64,000 nucleotides of DNA. Origin: Methanobrevibacter sp. (GTDB lineage Archaea; Methanobacteriota; Methanobacteria; Methanobacteriales; Methanobacteriaceae). The stretch is from positions 109,323 through 173,322 of the forward strand of contig JAGCLR010000316.1 of the NCBI GenBank assembly GCA_017646885.1, in the 5' to 3' direction. How positions within the stretch are numbered: the first letter of the stretch is position 1; each line of letters begins with the position of its first letter. Positions 1 through 14,166 of the stretch are shown piece after piece. Under the pieces are notes generated by a model, which was not told the origin of the DNA, searched no databases, and was given only the letters and a program-made list of their open reading frames with translations. A program made the translations under genes and the position numbers.

Positions 1-363
1 GATCCATATCTTTACGTTTCTAAAAAATTTGATAAAGACTTTGTGTTTGTAAGCGAGCACCGAGATTCAACTAGGAAAATTCAAATATTTTTAGTACCTT
101 CGCAAAATAACGATTTGTCCACAGTGCATTTTATTACTGATATTGATAATACAATTAAATCTTTATCAGAAAAAACAAGTTTAGAATTCAATACACTGTG
201 AAATAAACATATTGACATTATAAATAAGTTTTTAATAGAATCGTTACTAGAAAGTCCAAATCCAAATGTAATATCGGAACTTATGGAAACAGATTTATCA
301 GACGAGATTAAATCTCAAATAACCACGTATTTAATTAGACGATTAGAAGCAAATGAGTGTTAA
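1..363 (+). CDS. 3' end of an unidentified phage protein (partial)
   Basis: An open frame enters from the left edge and ends at TAA 361-363, giving the last 120 residues of a protein whose start lies outside the window. It has one in-frame TGA, read as Trp. No family was recognised; the segment is charged and looks helical near the end. Its last 11 bases overlap the start of the next gene (ATG at 353), which suggests translational coupling. By position just before the virion RNA polymerase gene it is probably a late gene, but that is inference. Confidence 0.6.
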
Positions 364-3300
364 TAAGTGTAATTATTCAGAAAAATTTAGACCATTGCTA
401 ACTTGAATGGCCCAAACACATTCTGCAGATCAATTAGAAACTTTTATTAAAACACATTTCGTTGACGATTCGAATACAATTTTAGAGAAACTAGGTGTAC
501 CTCCGAGTGCACCTAGTTCTTCTAAAAATGCATTGGTCATTGATAGAAACGTTGTTGTAGTAGAAGATGCAGACGAAGAAGCAAAATTGTTATCAGTGCT
601 ACCTGGTGACCAACATGACAAAGTTAAAAAAGAAATTCAAACAGATTTAGTAAAAGCTCTTATTTATGATCCTACTACAGGTATTGTGGTAGATTTAAGT
701 GAGGGTGTAAACGGGCATACTGGTCTAAATACCAAGCTATTTAAATTTCAAGCTAAACTTTTAAATGATCTTAGAACATATCTTGGAGAAGCTCCAATTG
801 ACACAATTAATATTCCAACCAATGAGGAATGGAACAAATTAGTTGTAGATACGATTCTTGCATTTGAAGGTAAAGTTGCAGACAATTCTGCGGAATATAA
901 AGCTGCAAAAATACAATATGCAAAGCTAAAATATTTCGATTCGTTTATTAAAACAACTAGTCCGTATATTCAGATTGATTCAAAATATTTACACAAACCT
1001 GCAATAGATAAATATACATTGCAGATTAGAAGTCGTCACTATACTGGTAGAAATGATTTTAATCATAAGTTTGTAGAATCAATGAAGCTTGCTAGTGAAT
1101 TAGCAACAACGTTAATGAATATTATACCAGAAGTTACGGAAACCGGACAAGATGTTCCTGGATCACATGTTGGACAAGATGAGTTTTTTGCAAACGCCGG
1201 AAAAATTTTAGATGCGATTAAAAATAACGATTTTGAAGAATTTGAAGAAGTAAGGAAGTATCTTGTACACACTCCAATTGAAGATATCGATATTGCAAAA
1301 ATCATCGATGCATATATAAAAATTGTACCAAAACTATCTGATCCAAAACAAAAAATTTATTCTTTGGCAAGACTGCGTGGTATTCAAAAACACTTATTTT
1401 CTCCAAATTTTCCAGTAGAAATTTCTAACTTATTTAAGAAATACTTTTTAACAAATATTCCTGCAACATATTACGCTTACGTAAATGATGTACATGGATT
1501 TGGTTCAATTACCCTGTTTCAAAAAATGACAAATAGTGAGACAGGTGCTTTTATGGACACAATTTTAGCAATGGCTAATCATTGGACCGATAATGATCAG
1601 GCACCATTTGAAGTTACCAAGAATGAAATTAAGTTTAGAAGTGGACTTACTATTTCTTACGAATTAGTAGAAGGTAAATATAAATTTACTTTAAAAAATG
1701 GAACAAAGGATATTATTTTAAAAGAGATACAAGATACCTTAATGTATAATCTTTATGATAAGTTTGAAAACTATTTTAAAGATTATTACAATACCAAAAA
1801 GGACGACTCTTTTATGAATGCATGGACAGATGTATTAGGTTTAGTTGCGTTAGGTGCGAAAAACAAATTAGAAACGTATCAAGATTCATCTGTAATAAAT
1901 CTACGTCCATATTATCCTATGTTAAAAATGATTGGCGATGTTAACGCACTTGTATTGAATTTGCATTCTGTAAGTGTTGTTAAAAATCCAGAAGGTAGTA
2001 ACTTACCAACAAGTACATTGCCAAATCTTGCAAATAAACTTTGGGAACAACGTCAATTTATTAAACTGTTTGAAAATTCACTTTTCTCAGAAGAAGACGC
2101 AAAACAATTTTTAAAATTTATTCAAAAATGAGGAGGAAATCCAAGTAATCGTCATATTTATGAACATAATTTAATTTTCTCTGGAAAAGTAAAAACCAAT
2201 TCTCCAAATATTCGTTCTCAGGTACAGGTAGGAGATCAAGTAAAAAGTTCATCACAACTAACTTTATCAGAAATATTGCATGTCGCAATGTTATATGATT
2301 TTTGAGATAAGTTGCAAGACGATTCTAAAGATTATATTTCTTTACAACATGCAACTTTTGCAGATAAATCACAACAGTTCGTAATTGATTATTTTATTAC
2401 AGAACCTATTTATAATGGCAAGTCGATAAAAGACTTATTAAGAGAGGGGAATTATACTGCTATTGAAGACATTATTTTTGATGTTCGATCAAAACGTTAT
2501 GGACAATTAAAGGAAAACATTTTAAATGACTTTAATGATGCTTTTGGAGAGAATTTCACAAGTTTAAATCAAGTAAAAGAGTTGTTACAAAGAACAACCT
2601 TACCTGAACTCCAAGAAAAATTTAATGCTGTCAGAATCGTTCTTCAAGAGCAAATTCATTATATTCCAGGAAAAGATGATAAACTAGATTTTAATGAGAC
2701 AATATTAAATTATGTCGATATATTTTCATCTAAACAAAAAACAAAGGCGAGACTTAAGAGAGAAAAAATACAGTTTTTAAATAACCTTAAAGCTGAAAAC
2801 TTCTCAATTTTAGGCACACAAGTTAAAACAGGATTGGATGATACTTGAGTAAATCAATACGGTAAACTACTGTTAGAAAAAGATGGAAAAATGAATCCAA
2901 TTCTAGAGTCCTTCTTTTATGCAGATGCTTTATTATCAAACGAATACAATAATCTTTTAATAGGTGATATCTACTCTCACCCTAATAAAGCAAAACGTGG
3001 AAAGGAGGATACAGATGAAGATTATATATTGTTTAGTGAAGCGAGTCGTTTAATCGCTCAAATTAAACGTACTGTAATCCCTGGAGCAACTTATCAACCA
3101 TTTTTACTGAAAAAAGATGGTGTTGGAGAACTAATTAAAATTGCTGTAATTAAAGATTTTCCAGCTACAGTAATGAATTTAATGGGTGTTCAATCTAAGA
3201 AATTAGATTCTATGGATGGTTCTGGTTTTGCAAGTCCTTATCAAGTAAAATTGGAAAACAACTCATTAATTGATGGAAAACTTAATAAAGACCGTAAAAC

Positions 3301-6300
3301 CATTATGCATGGTTTGGATCCAATGTATGGTAAACAAATGCTTTTAAAATGGGCGGTATTTGAAGTTTCAAATGAACGTAGACGCATTTCTCAAAAATCT
3401 GACATTTCTGCAGAGTTAATATTTAAAAAGTTACACGATAAGCCGATTATTCAAGGTTTAAATGGAATAATTGAAACATTTATTAAAACTTGGGCAGAAA
3501 CCACAGCAGAAAATCCTATTTATTTTGTTGATGCAAAAAGTCAATATATGTATAGGTTGGATGGAATGCAATTAGTAGAAGACGAAACTGGAACATTTAT
3601 TGAGCGTAAGATTCAACCAATTGGAAAGAATAATCAAGCTGTTGGAGATGTAATTATTAGTAAACTAGAGGTTGGTACAGATGTAAATAGTTTATACGAT
3701 TTAGATCAATTATTAGGTGGAGCATTTAATTATACCTACGATTCCAATTTAGGTTTAATGATACCATCTGAAAATAATATTGATATTGTATTTAAAGTAA
3801 TCGTTGAACATGATTTAAAGAATCAGTTTACGGGTTATTTAGTTAATAAATCTGCAATTAAATCTGGTGCTGGAAATATCAACCCATATTCAAGTTTTCA
3901 AGATGATACAGAGTTACTAACAATGTCATTTCCATCTCAATTTGGAGGAGTGCAGTTAGATGCAGATCATGAAATTGAATTAGCAGAAGTAACTGAAATG
4001 ACTCAGTTAATTAGTGCATTAATTCAAAGAGGATATACAAAAGATATTGTTCGTCGCATTTATGAAGATATTGGAGAAACTATCGTAGAAAGTATGGTAG
4101 ATTTTCAGTCTGCACTTGAGTCAGAAGATGCAACCGCTGTATATCGTATACTTGGTAAAGCATTAGTTGATTCTTTTGCGAAAGGAGATAAAGATTCAAT
4201 TGGTTTAGCAAAAACTTTTGTTTCTATTGCACAACAATTCTTAAATCAAGAAAACATTCAATTTAAGATTCCATTTAGTGCGGCAACTGTACATCCACAA
4301 TTTTTAAGTGTTGTTACCTCTAATATTGTTAAAAGTGGTATACGTCGTACTTATTCTGGATTAATTTCTGTTCTTGTTCCAAGTCACGGTCAGATACAAT
4401 ATTTTGAGTTTGATGGTCAAAAATATGATTATACAGAACTTGGAAAAATAATCGAGGGGAAAGGTATTCGTGGGTACCTTAAAACAGAGACTGGAATTCA
4501 ATTGGTGTCTGACGCAGATGCTAGAAAATATGTAATTGAAAGAAATCCAAACTTTGTTTCTGCATTAGAATCAGCACTTAACGATGAATTTGTTGTAATG
4601 CAGGGTCAACCTACGCAAGTTGATAACCCTTTTATTAAAGAGATTGACAGATTTGGATTTACATTTGGAGATACAATATCAATTATTGATCATATAACTG
4701 GAGAGGTTTTACCTCCACGTAAAATTGTAACCTTTGAAGAGTATGACGCTGCAAGAAACCTTTCGGCAGATGATTACACTATTAGAAAACATTTGCTTGC
4801 GCCAAAAAATCTTCAAGCTTCAAATTTGGTATATGATGTTCCTGTATTAAATCAAACATTGTCTGCATGAGATTTAGATATTGTTAGAATAAATCATTAT
4901 GTACGTAATGTAATTGAATCTCAAAAATTAAAAGGAACAATTACTCCAGAAATGGTAATTCCATTTTTATCAGATGATCAAAAAGCAGTATTATATTGAG
5001 CATTTAATAATAAGGTTCCTACTGCCGAATCGTTAAAAGGTGTATCATTTGATATTTGGTTAAAATCTTTAATTCAACCTGCAATTCAAAATTTAAAGGC
5101 TGGTAAATTAAAGGAACAAGCTGTTTTTTCAGATGTTGCATGAGACCCCATCAATAATGTTGCGTATCGTCGTTCTGAACCAGAAGCGGTTGTCCCAGCT
5201 GAAACAGTTCAAATAAATGAGGAAACTACAATTGTACGTCCTGCATCTGTAGAACTAAATAAAATTGAGGTTAAAGCAACAAAAGTTCGTACACTTCCTG
5301 CGCAACTCGCTATTGGAAAAATGTACGCTTCAAAATTTTTATTAAGAGTTGGAGATAAACTATCTCAAATTACCGGACCAGAGTTCTTTAAGAAACGACT
5401 TTTAGAGCATTACGATGTTGAAAAATATCAATTACCAGCATATGATTATGTGTTATTTGATTCGGAACGTAATCCTTTATTTGTTAAAATTGCATCAGAA
5501 AGTGAATTTGACTCTTTATATGAAAATAAATACCTAAATGTTGATTTTAAAAATGTTGATGGTACAGTTTATTACAAAAACGATGAATTCATTGATGCCT
5601 CCGAGTCAATCGCATACTGGAAAGTTGATTCTGCAATGGGACCGGTTAACATGATTCGAATTGATAGTGTAGAACAGTTAAATCAACTTCATTCAAATTA
5701 TAAATTAAATAACGCAAGACCGAATTTTACAGAAGAAAACGTTACTGATTTATTACAATTTATCTTTAAAGATAAAACCGTTGAGGAACAAGTTGATAGG
5801 CTTACTCGTTATTCGAATGTAGCAAAAGAAACTTGAACAGAACAACTTACAGACATTAAACCAAGCCCATTTTTAGTTGGTATCTTAAACCAATATGTAC
5901 AAGGTAGATTTAAAGTTGGACTCGATCAGTTATCAAAACAAATGTTTGATGCGTGAGAAATTCAAAAACGTTTGATTGGTACACGTATTCCTACACAAGG
6001 TATGCAGTCATTCATGGAAATGGAGATTGTAATGATTACAGATAGTGAAACAAATGATGTATATGTACCAGCGCAACAAACATTCTTACAAGGTTCTGAC
6101 TACGATATTGATAAATTATTCCTATTAGGATGGGAGATTGCAGATAATGGAACTATTATTACCGGTTCTAGATTGGATAGGTATTATAAACCATTAGACG
6201 TATTAAAACTACCTTCTCCAAAAAGAAGAACGTTTAAGTGAGTTGAAGACGACACTGCAAATTTTGTTTTCAACGCACATCATTACAATGTGTTTAATGT

Positions 6301-9300
6301 TGGTAGTGCAGCAGAACAAATTCAAGTTCTAAGAGCAGCGTTATTAGCAGGCCCAAATTTAAAATTTGATATTGATTTAACTAATTTCGATGAGGAAACG
6401 GTTAAAAAGATTCAAAGAATTAAAACCCGATTCCTTAATAATTTAAATCTTCACGATAATACTAAACTTTCTAAATCTGTAAGAAGTTCAGTTTTAAAAA
6501 ATAAAGTAATTGCTGGAATCCACGAAGCAATGTCTGATCCAGAAAACGTTGTAAATGCAACGGCTCCAATTGAAATGGACGAACAGCAAGAAGCTGCAAA
6601 AAATTCAACCGGTGGTGCACTTGTAAAACGTATTACTTCTGATAATGCATTTACTAAATATTTAATGCAGATTCAGAATATGGTTGGTAAAGAGGTTATT
6701 GGTATTTCTGCAACTGGTTTGAAAGCATACTTTGCACTTGTCAATTTCTATCAAAAAGAATTTGATAAACTATTTGATACTATTGTAAATGATTCACCAC
6801 AAGATTTATTTACAGCTTTAGATAAAATCTTATTTACAGATGCGTTGTCCGGAAAAGATATTGCACTTGTTGCAAATTTGAACTTTGAGTCATTATTGGA
6901 AAAGTTAGCAAACAATGGAATTGATGTAATTACAATGTCTAGAGTTTCTAGTAGATGGTTTGATGTACTTGTACAATTAGGCTTTATTACGGAAGTAAGT
7001 GATGAAGAATTTGCACAATTGGAAAACCCAAGTAACAGGTTTAAATTTAACATCAAAGGGTTTATTAAATATCTAAGTAATAAATCAAATAGAATGGATG
7101 CTGCGTTAACACATAGTGGTTTTCTATCTGCTGCAACAGATAATGCAAAGGAATTGATTCTTAAGAAAGTAAACGCAGATGCAAAATTTGCAGGAATTTA
7201 TGCTTATTTAATTTCAACCGGTCACACATTTACCGAAATTGCGGAAATAATGACGTCTCCAATATTTGATGAAATAAGTCGATTGTCAGAAACTAATTTA
7301 TTCTTACCATACACAAAAGGATTTAGTTTGCAAACAGCTTTAGATTGAATGGCAAATTCAGCACCAATTATTGTTGATTCTAGAACTCTGCATGAAATTT
7401 TAAAGGATGTTACTGGAAAGAAAGCAACTTATAAATACTATCAATTAGAAGATGAAATAATGAAACATTTTGATGAAATAATCACACATATTAAATCAAA
7501 AATGACTTCTAAACGATATAATCCAAATGCAGGTTTTGAAAACTTCATGTCCGATTTTGAATCAGAAGGTTTTAATTGAGAGGGAGATGTTGAATCAATG
7601 ATGATGGAAGAACAGGAAATGTCGGATACAATGTGAGAAGACCCTGTAACTTTCACAGATGAATTATATCAGAACATTCTAAATTACCTTGAATTGTTAG
7701 ATCGCAAAAAGGATTTTGAGCGAAGTATGCCGAAACAATGAGCAAAAAGTTTGAAATTAATTAGAGAGATGCAACCATTTACAGAAGAAATGAAGTTATT
7801 GGGAAAAATCTTAAAAATTAATCAAAAAATTGAAGGTAAAAGTTTCGATAAATACAACTACATTCGTGGTATTGAAAAGGGAATTAGTAAAATTTTAAAT
7901 CGCAAAGAAAAGAATGGTTTTTATCCAATTCTTAGTGATTCAAAATTCTCTTTAATCGAATTCATTTTAGATGCCGATTATAGAAATTCAAAAATTGCGG
8001 ACTACGAACATTTAATTAAGAAAGGAGTTGCACAATTTAACATCTTACAGTTAATTACTGATTCTGCACACTTTGGAGAAATGTTTAAACTTATTGCTCT
8101 TGATAAACGATTACTATCTGCGGTTTCAATTAAATCTAGATTAACCGATCATCTTGTTAGTAAAGTTGAAGCGAAAAAATCAGAAAAACCACAATTTGTA
8201 TCTGTAACAAGAGAAGAGTATAAACGTATTGAAAACTTTGCAAACGATGTTTTAATTTACAATTATTTTGCACAACGTGAAAATCCACTTGTATTGAACA
8301 TTTCTGGAAAACCAATTACTTTAAACTCTATTTGAGGTATAGGTAAGTTTATGACCTATATGAATAAGGTATTTTTACCACAATTGAAGAAACGTTATCC
8401 AGATAATGCGTTTGCTCAAACTTTAACAAAAGGTCGAAGATTGAATAAAATCACAAAAGACGTTGAATATTTCTGAAATTTAAATATTAATTTTAATCTT
8501 AGAGAAAAGAATGATGAAATTGATAATAAATTTCAACGTGCAAAATCCGACTTTTTGAAAATTGCAGAAAATGTTGTTGATGAGAATAATCCAGATTGGA
8601 CAATTGGAGACATGCTGTTCTTATACAATCTTTTTGTAAATAAAGATGGATTTGGTAAAAATAGTTTTACATCTTTGTTCCAGGATTTACTTGTAGATAA
8701 TATTTCTCCATTAATTAATGATTTTTATAATACATTAGCAGAATGAGATTCAAATGGATCTGTTTCTGACTTGGAATATAATCATGAAGATTTATGGGTT
8801 AGAGCTACAGAACAAACTAAGAAATACAATTCTGAGGAAAATGTGTTTAATATGCCAAATATGAGTATGATGAGTCCAGTTAGAACAAAAGCTAAACCGA
8901 AAAACATTAGAACAACAAATGTAAGAGATAGCTTATTCCTAACAGATTTAATTGGACATATTAATGCTACATTGGGAACTAATCTGATTCAAGTAATCAA
9001 TGACGATGATGCAAAGACTCAAACTGGATCTTATAATGGATATATTCATGAAGGTAAAGTTTATGTTAATGTACAGTCGCCAGAGCATTTAATGCACGAA
9101 TTATCCCATGTAGCACTGGCGGTTCTTAAACATGGAAGCCCTGAACAGTATTATCAATTATTAGGCAGTATTAAAAATTCTCCAACATATAAAGTGTTAG
9201 ACGCATCAAAAGCATACACTCATTTACGTGGAGCCGATTTTCTGGAAGAGGTGCTTGCACATGATTTAGGATTATACTTGTCTGGACAATTTACAAAATG

Positions 9301-9565
9301 AGCAGACACTCACGCATCAGAAATTGCAGATATATTTTCAAAACAAATGCCAGAATTATTAAATGTTTTATTCCCAGATGCCGATTCAGATTTTCAATTT
9401 ATAATTCCAAATATGAAAGAGGCATTGATTGCAATAACTCAAATGCCGTCTGAATTTGAAACACTTTTGAAAATTGATCAACGTTTGCTAAATTTGAAGG
9501 CAAAACTATTTAAAGGGTATCAAAAGAATAAACAACAAATGAAATTAAAAGCAAATTGTAAATAA
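353..9565 (+). CDS. giant virion-type RNA polymerase polypeptide with C-terminal zincin motif (TGA-recoded)
   Basis: One frame of 3070 codons runs from ATG 353 to TAA 9563-9565 when TGA is read as Trp; about 18 internal TGA codons would otherwise break it. Around residues 1880-1930 there is an R-I-P-T-Q-G stretch followed by SDYDIDKL (Asp 1916, 1918, 1920). This matches the layout of the RNA polymerase beta-prime metal-binding loop (NADFDGD in cells, DxDxD in crAss-like phage virion polymerases). A lysine-rich stretch near residues 945-1015 could be the beta-type barrel; that is inference. Near residue 2915 the motif HELSH, followed by an LEEVLAHD segment, is a zincin metalloprotease signature. 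In related phages this polymerase is carried in the particle and transcribes early genes after injection. The start overlaps the previous stop; the end overlaps the next ATG (TAATG). The domain call is strong; processing by the protease is speculation. Confidence 0.85.
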
Positions 9566-12500
9566 TGAAAAATCAGGACTGTAGTTATGAATTACGGTTA
9601 GGTGATAAAGTACTTGCGTTTAAGGATGATCAGGCCTTAAACGCAGGTCTTATAAGCCTAATACAAGATCAATTATTAAACATTGATGCGTTAGACCTTA
9701 CGCTAAGAGTTGCATCGATTGATGCACAAGAACGAGCAACTCACATTATTGAGGAAATGCAAGAAGACTTGGATAAATCAAAGATTACATTTGACGTAGT
9801 TCGAATTGCAGATGATCCGTATAGTGTTGAAAAGGTTTATAAATATCCAAAATCTATTGGTGCAAATAAATTAATTAACACATTTGGTAATCATAAGGAT
9901 ATTACAAAACCAATGGTTACTCCATTAAATTTAGATGATTTTAAAGCGAAACGTAAAGCCCAATATCATTTAGAACACCCTACATTATCTAATGCTGAAA
10001 TTAATACGTTAATTGCTAATGAAATTAATAATTGAAAAGTGTACAGCGAGATTGGATCTGAAATTCACGCAATGTTTGAACATGCACTTAAAGGTGAGGA
10101 ATACACTCCAACTTGACCAGAACATTTTCCAAAGATTAAAGTAGACCGTATTAAACAAGATGTTCAGAAGTTTTTAGATTTTCTTAAAACAGAACACCCA
10201 AATGGAAAAATATATACAGAAATTGACATTCTAAGCAAGCAATTATCTGAGCAAGTAAAAAATAGATTTACGCAATACGACTCAGTTAATGGTCGTATAG
10301 ACTTGTTAGTAGTAGAAGATGGAAAAGTATATATTTACGACTTTAAAATTTCTCGAAAAGACCTAAAGAATTGGGACACTGGTGATAATGCATTACTAGA
10401 TCCAATGGACTGACATACTACAAAGAAACTACAAGTAAAGGACCAGATGGCAATCTATTCTGCAATTTTACAACAACATGGTTTACAGGTAGCGGATGCT
10501 CGTATTGTGCCAATTCGATTAGAAATAAATATTGATGAAGAATCAATGTCAATTAAAACAGATGAACATGGGGATTTAGCAATCGATGCAATTGCATTAC
10601 AAACATCATTGGATTCTGCAAGAAATGCATACTATCCTTACACATCTGTTCCAATTGAAAAACAACTTAACCAAATTACAGCGAATATTATTCCATTAAA
10701 TAATGAATTTAAAGTTGAAGGATTAGAATCCACTTTTAGCACTTACGGTAAGTTATTTAGACAAATTACAAACGTTCAAAAACAAGTTGTAAATAGAAAA
10801 ATTGAAATTGAGGATCTAAAAAAGGATAAAAACTTTGTAAAATCGGTTGATAGATCTCATAGTAAATACCAGGAAGGTTATAGAAAGTATTTTTACCGCG
10901 AGGGATTAAATGAAACACAAGCTATTCGTTATGCAAAAACAGATGAAGAGTTAGAACAACTACTTCAGGAATATGTTGAAGATTTAAATAAGAAAAAACA
11001 TAGTGAGTTGTCTAAATTTGGTAAAAGAATTGGAACTGTTTTAGCTAGTGGCGCCGATTATGAAACAGTTGCGGAAGAATTTACATCAACACAATCAAAA
11101 TTTGTTAGTGCTCATTTTAAACCATACATTGTTAATGGATGGCAATTTATTGAAAATGAAGAGTTAAACTCTGCAGGATTTTTTATTTTTAAGAAAAACG
11201 GAGTATTTGATATTGTAATGTTAACAAACACTTCGTTATTAACAAATAAAGAATTTACTTTTGGACACAGTATTTTAGGTGATTATATTTCTGATAGAGC
11301 TTGAGATAAGAAACGAATCTTAGCCGCATCTAATGGCAACTTAGAGGCGTTTAAGGCGTTAACCTATATTATGGAAAATCAAGCTGCATTTTCTTACGGA
11401 AAAATAAGAAATATTAAAGTAATGAACCCTTGGATGCGTCAGGCAATGTCTCCATCTATGGACACATTGTTAGATAACTGAGATCGATTGTTACGTTATA
11501 AAGATGATGTTCCAAACACACTTGATCATACATTATTTAAAAATAGCATTGCTTCGGCTATAGAAAATTGTATGGAAAATATAGCGTTAGTTGGAGAAAA
11601 AATCGTAGATTTTAAAGTAAAATATGATCCAAATGATGTTGATTTTAATGCAACGTATATTCTTGAAAAGTTAAAACAATTAAGAACTAAACTTAAACTT
11701 CAAGAAGGTTTGCGTAATGATAAAAAACGTCAAATGGAGAGTCCTGAATGACAAGCGTATACGTATTTACTACGTGCGTATTTTATCTTAAAAATGGGTA
11801 TTGATTTACAATATGAACCAGATAAAGGTTTTTATTGAAATGGAGGTATGATTGGTTTACATACATCCAGTGTACAATATTCTCCATCTATAAATCATCG
11901 TATTTTTGGAGATGTTCAAAATGATTATACTCGAAAAATCAGAGAAATGGTTGGAAAGTATTCTGTTCCATTAAATGTCATACTTAATAAATTCTATGAT
12001 GCAAACGGACGTGTTAGAGCATTAGGTGGAGAGGCGAATCTATTTTCAGAATGAATCAGAAAAGACGAAACTGGACAAATTGATAGCAGATTTTTATTTG
12101 TAGATCCAGATAGCCCTGCATTTAAAGGTAATGCTGAATCTAAAGCTGCATTAAAATATGTATTAAAAATATTAAATGAAATTCGATTTGAAGGGCGTCA
12201 AGATAAAATTGATGAAGCATATGTTAATGAAGAGTATTTCCAAATACCATTATTAAAAGCTAGAGATCTTCGTAGAGCTAAGAACATTGGTGTTCGTGCA
12301 ACAGCAGAACAAATTATCAAAGATGCTACAAATATGGTAGACGGTGTATTCTCAGAAGAAGTTGGACGTAAACAAAAATTTGAATTAGAAGAAAATCGTT
12401 TATATAATAGATTTGATTTAGCACAAGAGACTAGAAATACTTGACTTAAGACAGAAGGTATTGGTTTCTTTGAAACGGACATCGAACGTGTTATGCACGA

Positions 12501-14115
12501 AGTTATTGTTTCATACACTAAACAACGTGTAAGTGACGAATTCCTTCCAATTTTTCATGCAATTGATTTAGGTTTACAGTTACAACAAGATTTTGAAAAT
12601 ATTGATGTATCAAATATTCGTAAGGCATATCAACAATCAATTACCAAGAAAATTTACGGAGAACCAATTATGTTACCAGAGTTACATGGGGTTTATAAGT
12701 TTGGTTCTGTATTGAAAACAATCTTATCTAAAATGACACTAGGTTTAAACAGTAAGTCATATGTACGAGAAATGTTACAAGGTACATGGATGGGTGTAAG
12801 TAGATCTGGTGTAAAAATGTTAGATGGTTTAAACTTAGAATCTTATGTAAAAGCAGGAACTCACGTTTTATGAGAAACAAGACATAACTATAAAGCGATT
12901 ACCCTTTTACAACAGTTAAATCTTATTTACGGTATGGCGAACATGTCTGTCAATGAGATTTCTGATAAAATGAGATCTAATAGTCTTGGAATTCGTAACT
13001 GGAATGAAAATACACTGTTTTTAAATACTACTGCACCGGATTTCCAACATCGTATGACAATTCTTGTAGCTAAGATGATGGCAGATGGATGTTTTGATGC
13101 ATATAGTTTAGATGAAAACGGAGTTCTAAAATATGATGTTACTAAAGATAAACGTTTTGAGCAATTCTTAAAAGGAAATACTGCGCATAAAGATTATTAT
13201 TATCAACGTGCATTATATGAAACGAATGTTAATGAATGGAACGCAAAGGGTTATAATTTAAGAATGGATGATGGTACTGGAAAACCAGATGCATTACCAC
13301 ATGCTTATACAACACTTGAAGCATCTAGTATTAAAAACTTTTCAGAAATTCTATATGGTCACTACGACAATGAATCTAGAGCACTTATTAATGACTTATT
13401 CTTAGGTTCATTCTTTATGCAATTTAAAACATATATCGTTGCAAAAATGGAGCAATGGTTTATGAAACCAGGTACATATAATGTTGGTAAATTTAAACAA
13501 CAATATGATCCTAAGACTGGAGAAGAATTATGACAAGTAATCAGTTATCCAAATGAAGATGGTACAGGTGTTCCAATTACCAAAGTTAAACGTAAATCTG
13601 AAGTTACTCAAGAAGAATGGGATAGTAAATCATTACAACCATATCTAGCTTGGGAAGGAGAACAAATGGAAGGTATTATCTATTCTGTTGCAACTCTACT
13701 TAAATCTTTTAGACATCTTATCGCAAATCCAGAAGAATTTAAACGTGTATGAAGTGATCCTGTAGCAAAACGTAATCTATATGTAGGTTTACACGATATG
13801 GTATGATTATCTCTATTAGGATTACTAATTACAATGTTGTACGAAGCTCTTTTTGGAAAAGATACTGTTAAAAAATTAAAACAGCAATCTGCAGCAATAC
13901 AGTGGTCATATTCTGTATTACATGGTTCTACTTTAGATGGATCTGTGTTTAGAGTATTAAATAGTATGTTTGGAGAAAAACCTCCAGTATTATCCGCTGT
14001 TGAAAAACTAATTAATTCATCAACTAAAATGGTGATGGGTGATGCAGACGTTGTAGATTTTCTAACAACAAACATCGGAGCAATTCGAGAGTTTAATAAT
14101 ATCTTAAAAAATTAA
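9565..14115 (+). CDS. giant virion-associated protein with PD-(D/E)XK nuclease domain (TGA-recoded)
   Basis: A 1516-codon frame starts at ATG 9565 inside the previous stop (TAATG) and ends with TAA 14113-14115. It contains about 13 internal TGA codons read as Trp. Residues about 160-280 resemble a RecB/Cas4-type nuclease: a helix with GSEIHAMFEHAL, then GRIDLLVVEDG and YDFKIS, giving the D...DxK metal-binding pattern. Near residue 1410 there is a hydrophobic segment (WLSLLGLLITML) that could cross a membrane. The middle is long, polar and unrecognised. Its place directly after the polymerase polypeptide matches the cluster of giant injected proteins in crAss-like phages, so a role in the ejected transcription apparatus or early DNA processing is likely but inferred. 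A strong terminator follows immediately. Confidence 0.75.
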
Positions 14116-14117
14116 AA

Positions 14118-14166
14118 AAAAAAATAACCCCACGCAATCCATAAAGGACTACGTGGGGTTTCTTTT
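14118..14166. terminator. bidirectional terminator between convergent gene blocks
   Basis: A hairpin with arms AACCCCACG (14126-14134) and CGTGGGGTT (14152-14160) is extended by an inner imperfect stem. It is preceded by an A run and followed by TCTTTT, so it would act on both strands. It sits exactly between the stop of the plus-strand block and the stop of the first minus-strand gene. Confidence 0.93.

Noticed and set aside
353..14115. A row of broken genes or pseudogenes on the plus strand
   Set aside because: All interruptions are TGA in one frame, the joined product has intact motifs, and a UCA tRNA is present, so these are recoded genes.
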